Shown here in pieces: positions 61,001 to 64,000 of a stretch of DNA of 64,000 bases. Positions within the stretch are counted from its first letter, which is position 1. Each line of letters begins with the position of its first letter. The stretch lies in the NCBI RefSeq assembly GCF_947179515.1, contig NC_067488.1:35431842-35495841 (forward strand), written 5' to 3'. The position numbers and the translations under genes were made by a program. The notes beneath the pieces are model-generated. The model made no database searches, was not told where the DNA came from, and saw only the letters and a program-made list of their open reading frames with translations. The stretch comes from Apodemus sylvaticus (taxonomy: Eukaryota; Chordata; Mammalia; Rodentia; Muridae).

Positions 61001-61928
61001 AACTTAATGGAATTGAAAATGCAGCATGAGGGGGAAGATGAATGAGTCAATGAAAACAAATTTAAGAGCATTCCTTCCAACTACAACAGTATAAGAAGCT
61101 CTCTTTCTCCTTCCCCTTTTTTTGGGCTCATCACTCAGATCTTATTATTCTCCTCATCAATACTTTCATGTTAAACACTGACACATGAAGACTAATACTG
61201 TAGAATTTTGTGAGAGGAGTAGCTTAGTTCTGTAGTGTGTAGGCACTAGGGGCCATTGTCACCTACATTCCTCCTTGGGCCCCATGGCTCTGTCCTCAAG
61301 AGAAGTGTTTTCCATGCACTGTATGACTCTGGCTGCTGAGCAGGTACCTATCCCTAGAAGTATAGGGAAAAGGCCCCTGAAGCCCTGTGGTAAAGATTAT
61401 GAGGATCACTTTAGTGGAGCAGCAAAGGGAGTGTGTGTAGTAGAGTCGAGTTGGTCTCCATTAGGAAACCCCCAAACCCAGAGGCACTAATTAGAAAGCT
61501 TTTCTATTACTAGGATGTGCAGAGGGACAGAAGAGGTAGGTGATCACCCAGATTCTGGGGAGACAGTAGCTAGAGAGCCCAGCATTGGAAACTCTTGGGA
61601 GATGAATCAAGTGTCCTTGGGTTATGTGATCATTAGAAGAGGTCCAAAATGAGTCCTTATACAAGGGGACAGCCAATCTTCTTCCCTGATATGGAAGGTG
61701 GGTCTGACATCTCTTCTTAGGGTAGAGTTTGTACAATTTGACAAGGAAGGACCAAGGTCTTGCAAGCTCTCCATCTCCTTCTCTGGCCTTGGTCTCTGGC
61801 AGGCATGTTCACCTCTGGATGTCAAGTTTCTCCACAGGCCTATGGGCAGAGAAGACCATAGATATGCTGCTATTCTGACTTTCTGGCCATATCTATGACC
61901 TGGAGCATCCTCACTGCTACAGAGCTAC

Positions 61929-61982
61929 AGAAAAAACAAACAAAAAAAAACAAAAAACAAACAAACAAACAAACAAAAAAAC
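61929..61982. repeat. A-rich (CAAA)n tract
   Basis: About 50 bases of CAAA/CAAAA units, about 100 bp before exon 39. Confidence 0.95.
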
Positions 61983-62081
61983 CAGGCCTTTCCCTCTAGC
62001 CACAAGAAATGGTTTTGGAGGAGGGGGGAAAAAGCAGGAAAGACAGTTTTTCTGTGAAAATCCTGTGCCTTATTTCTGCAG

Positions 62082-62175
62082 GGCCAGCTGCTGGCAGCCA
62101 GGTACCCGTACCCCCACACCTCCACAAATCAGTGAAGACTGTTTGTATCTCAATGTGTTTGTCCCTGAAAACCTG
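62082..62175 (+). CDS. Tg: Tg exon 39: ChEL domain, second exon
   Basis: A 94-nt exon, phase 2 in and phase 0 out, donor CTG|GTGAGT. It reads RASCWQPGTRTPTPPQIS and then EDCLYLNVFVPENL. EDCLYLNV is the conserved carboxylesterase type-B signature 2. In family structures its Cys pairs with the Cys of the preceding ASCW motif. The human sequence has ASCWQPGTRT and SEDCLYLNVF. Confidence 0.97.
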
Positions 62176-63990
62176 GTGAGTTAAGAAGCACTGAATGTGT
62201 TGTCTGGTGAATAACTCCCTTTGGCAATCCTGTTCCCATCTTCCCTGGGCTCCAAAGAACCTGTGCTCCTACAGCATTATCCTTAGACACACTGAGCTTC
62301 CTTTGTGAGCATGAAAAATGAACAGGGCGGGAGGCTCAGAACTCCCCAGAAAGCCTCCCATGTAAAATGTATGAAGATGAAGTGTTAGGCTATAATCTGA
62401 CTTCCTGTATCTGCTTGAGAAACCACTACTGTCTTGCGGCTGAGTGATTTGGAGGACCACAGCTAAAGAGAGGAAAAGGAAGCAGGAACACTGGTAACAA
62501 CACCCAGGGAACTCAGTGTGACTGCCAGCCCTATTCCCTCTGGTTCACTGGTTGTGAGAGTAAACTGTACCTTAGATCAGACAAAGCCTGCTGATCTCAG
62601 TGAGCACAGGCACAAATGCTCTCATTAGCCACAGTACAGAATTATGGAACCTTGAACAAAGAGAGTGATAAAGTTCTTTTCTGCACAGATCTGGTCACCC
62701 TACATACCTACTATGCTGAACTAAATCCTGGAAATAGCACTACTTCCTGCTTCCATTCCTTCAGTATCTTAGAGAAAGAAATTCAGGTTCTATGAGCTCA
62801 AAGTAGCAGCTTTGAAGCAGAGAAGAGAAGTAGCATGGCATCTGCTCTCAAAGCTCCTGTAAGAATTAAATCTTCACAGTTTGGTGCTGGTCTGAGACTC
62901 TATGGGGCATTGACTCACGAGCAGACCTTGGGAATGGCAGTAGAGCTGGGGTGGTAGAGTGGCATGGTGAGCTGCACTGTAAGTGAGACCACAGTTGAAG
63001 AAACGAGGTACTCAGAGTGGAAGGGAAAAGGAACGTTGGGACACTTGGGCATAGATACTGACAGGGTGGAAAGAGGATAAACAGGGGAAGTGGTGGCCTG
63101 ACTACAGTGTGACTGCAGACCTCCCAGCACCTCTCCGAAACCTCACTCACTCTCACAGGTGAGAGGGCTGGGGCCTCAGTCTGGAATGTTCTGCTGCTGT
63201 CACTCAGCAGGAGAATAATTACAGCAGGCTGCTTGGGGCTGGGGTTTAGTGCTGTATGACTTATAAGAGCATTTTATACTTATGACCTCATCCATGAGAA
63301 GACAAAACACAGGTGGATTCTCCATCTTGAAGCTAATAAGAGCTAGCTGATGTAAGGACATGTGGAGTACTTGTCACAAGGATCAGGAAGTCTTCTGAAA
63401 TAGACTAGGATCAAACCAGGGAGGAAATAGATCTCCAGGTCTGTATTGAGTGTAGTTCCTACCTCTGCTCACTGTGAAACACTCACAGAGTATCCATACT
63501 TCGATGAGCCTCCATTCTCCTACCCATGGAATGGGGAACAGTAACTCCTTAGAGCTGACATCACAGACTTTCACAGCTTGGGCCACACATACTTGCTTTA
63601 CTCAGATTCTGGAAGCTTGAAGTTCAAGATCAAAGGCCATGGGGATGCCCCCCTCCCTGTTACTTATCTTCTTAGCTTTCACTTGATACACTTCTCTCTT
63701 GTGTATGTCAGTGTACAAATTCCTTCTCCATAAAAGGATACTGTTCTTATGAGATCAGAGTTTACATATAGAGCCACATAAAGTCTCCAAGTATGACTTT
63801 CTGAGCTATGGGTTTAGGCATCAGTGTATGAATCTGGAGGAAAACAATCATCCCTTTGGATAGGGTTAAATGTGTACCAAGGTAGAGCCGGCAAGAGGAC
63901 TAGTGTGGGCTCAGACTCTATTTTGAAGAATGACAGTTGCCCTTTCCACAAGCTCAACTTCAACTTCTCTTATCTCTCTAATCTATTCAG
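62176..63990 (+). other. Tg: Intron 39
   Basis: No exon recognised. An antisense MLT1-like LTR lies near 63560-63840. The rest is anonymous. It ends with acceptor CTCTAATCTATTCAG. Confidence 0.87.
63560..63840 (-). repeat. MLT1-like LTR, antisense
   Basis: CAGATTCTGGAAGCTTGAAG, TTCAAGATCAAAGGCCATGG, TCAGTGTACAAATTCCTTCT and CCATAAAAGGATACTGTTCT follow the reversed MLT1-type LTR order. Confidence 0.5.
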
Positions 63991-64000
63991 GTCTCCAATG
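63991..64000 (+). CDS. Tg: Tg exon 40, first 10 bases (cut by window end)
   Basis: GTC TCC AAT G follows a good acceptor in phase 0, exactly as required after exon 39. It reads V-S-N and the first base of the next codon. Human TG has A-P-N-A-S here, so an N-A-S sequon probably continues beyond the window. The call rests on phase, acceptor and position, since the coding sequence is too short for similarity alone. Confidence 0.78.

Larger units (their letters stand above)
60409..62081 (+). other. Tg: Intron 38
   Basis: No exon recognised. It contains an antisense B1-like SINE (60885-61000) and an A-rich (CAAA)n tract (61929-61982). The acceptor is TATTTCTGCAG. Confidence 0.87.

Overview
The window is vertebrate genomic DNA from the interior of one large multi-exon gene on the + strand. 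Eighteen complete exons, all bounded by AG/GT, plus the first ten bases of a nineteenth, join in frame into about 783 codons of thyroglobulin (Tg), the iodinated thyroid prohormone. The exon lengths 171 and 138 nt fit human TG exons 22 and 30 as I recall them, and exactly seven exons lie between the two. I therefore number the exons 22 to 40. Tg sequence type, L1 3' UTR type and ID/B1/B3/B4-like SINEs point to a murid rodent (mouse/rat group). I cannot fix the species.

Layout of the protein: exon 22 is the last thyroglobulin type-1 repeat (TG1-11). Exons 23-25, 30-31 and 36-37 carry the three type-3a repeats. Exons 26-29 and 32-35 carry the two type-3b repeats. Exons 38-40 begin the cholinesterase-like (ChEL) domain, which the family uses for folding, dimerisation and export from the ER. 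The hormone-forming tyrosines at the protein ends lie outside the window. No promoter, first exon, last exon or polyadenylation site of Tg is present.

About 96% of the window is intron. The introns hold: a 3.6-kb 5'-truncated L1 in antisense with a perfect 15-bp target-site duplication (intron 25); a twin-primed L1 with a tandem 3' UTR (intron 30); an L1 3' end that appears inserted into an older MLT1-like LTR (intron 29); older Lx-type L1 pieces (introns 23, 25, 37); SINEs; a probable URR1-type DNA transposon; and many microsatellites. One microsatellite abuts the exon 30 splice acceptor.

I found no other host gene, tRNA, rRNA, CRISPR array or bacterial-type system. The most notable signals are evolutionary: intron positions shared among the type-3 repeats (including exon 26 = exons 32+33 = 192 nt), a probable in-frame loss of an N-glycosylation sequon in exon 27, and L1 copies in opposite orientation flanking exons 26-30.
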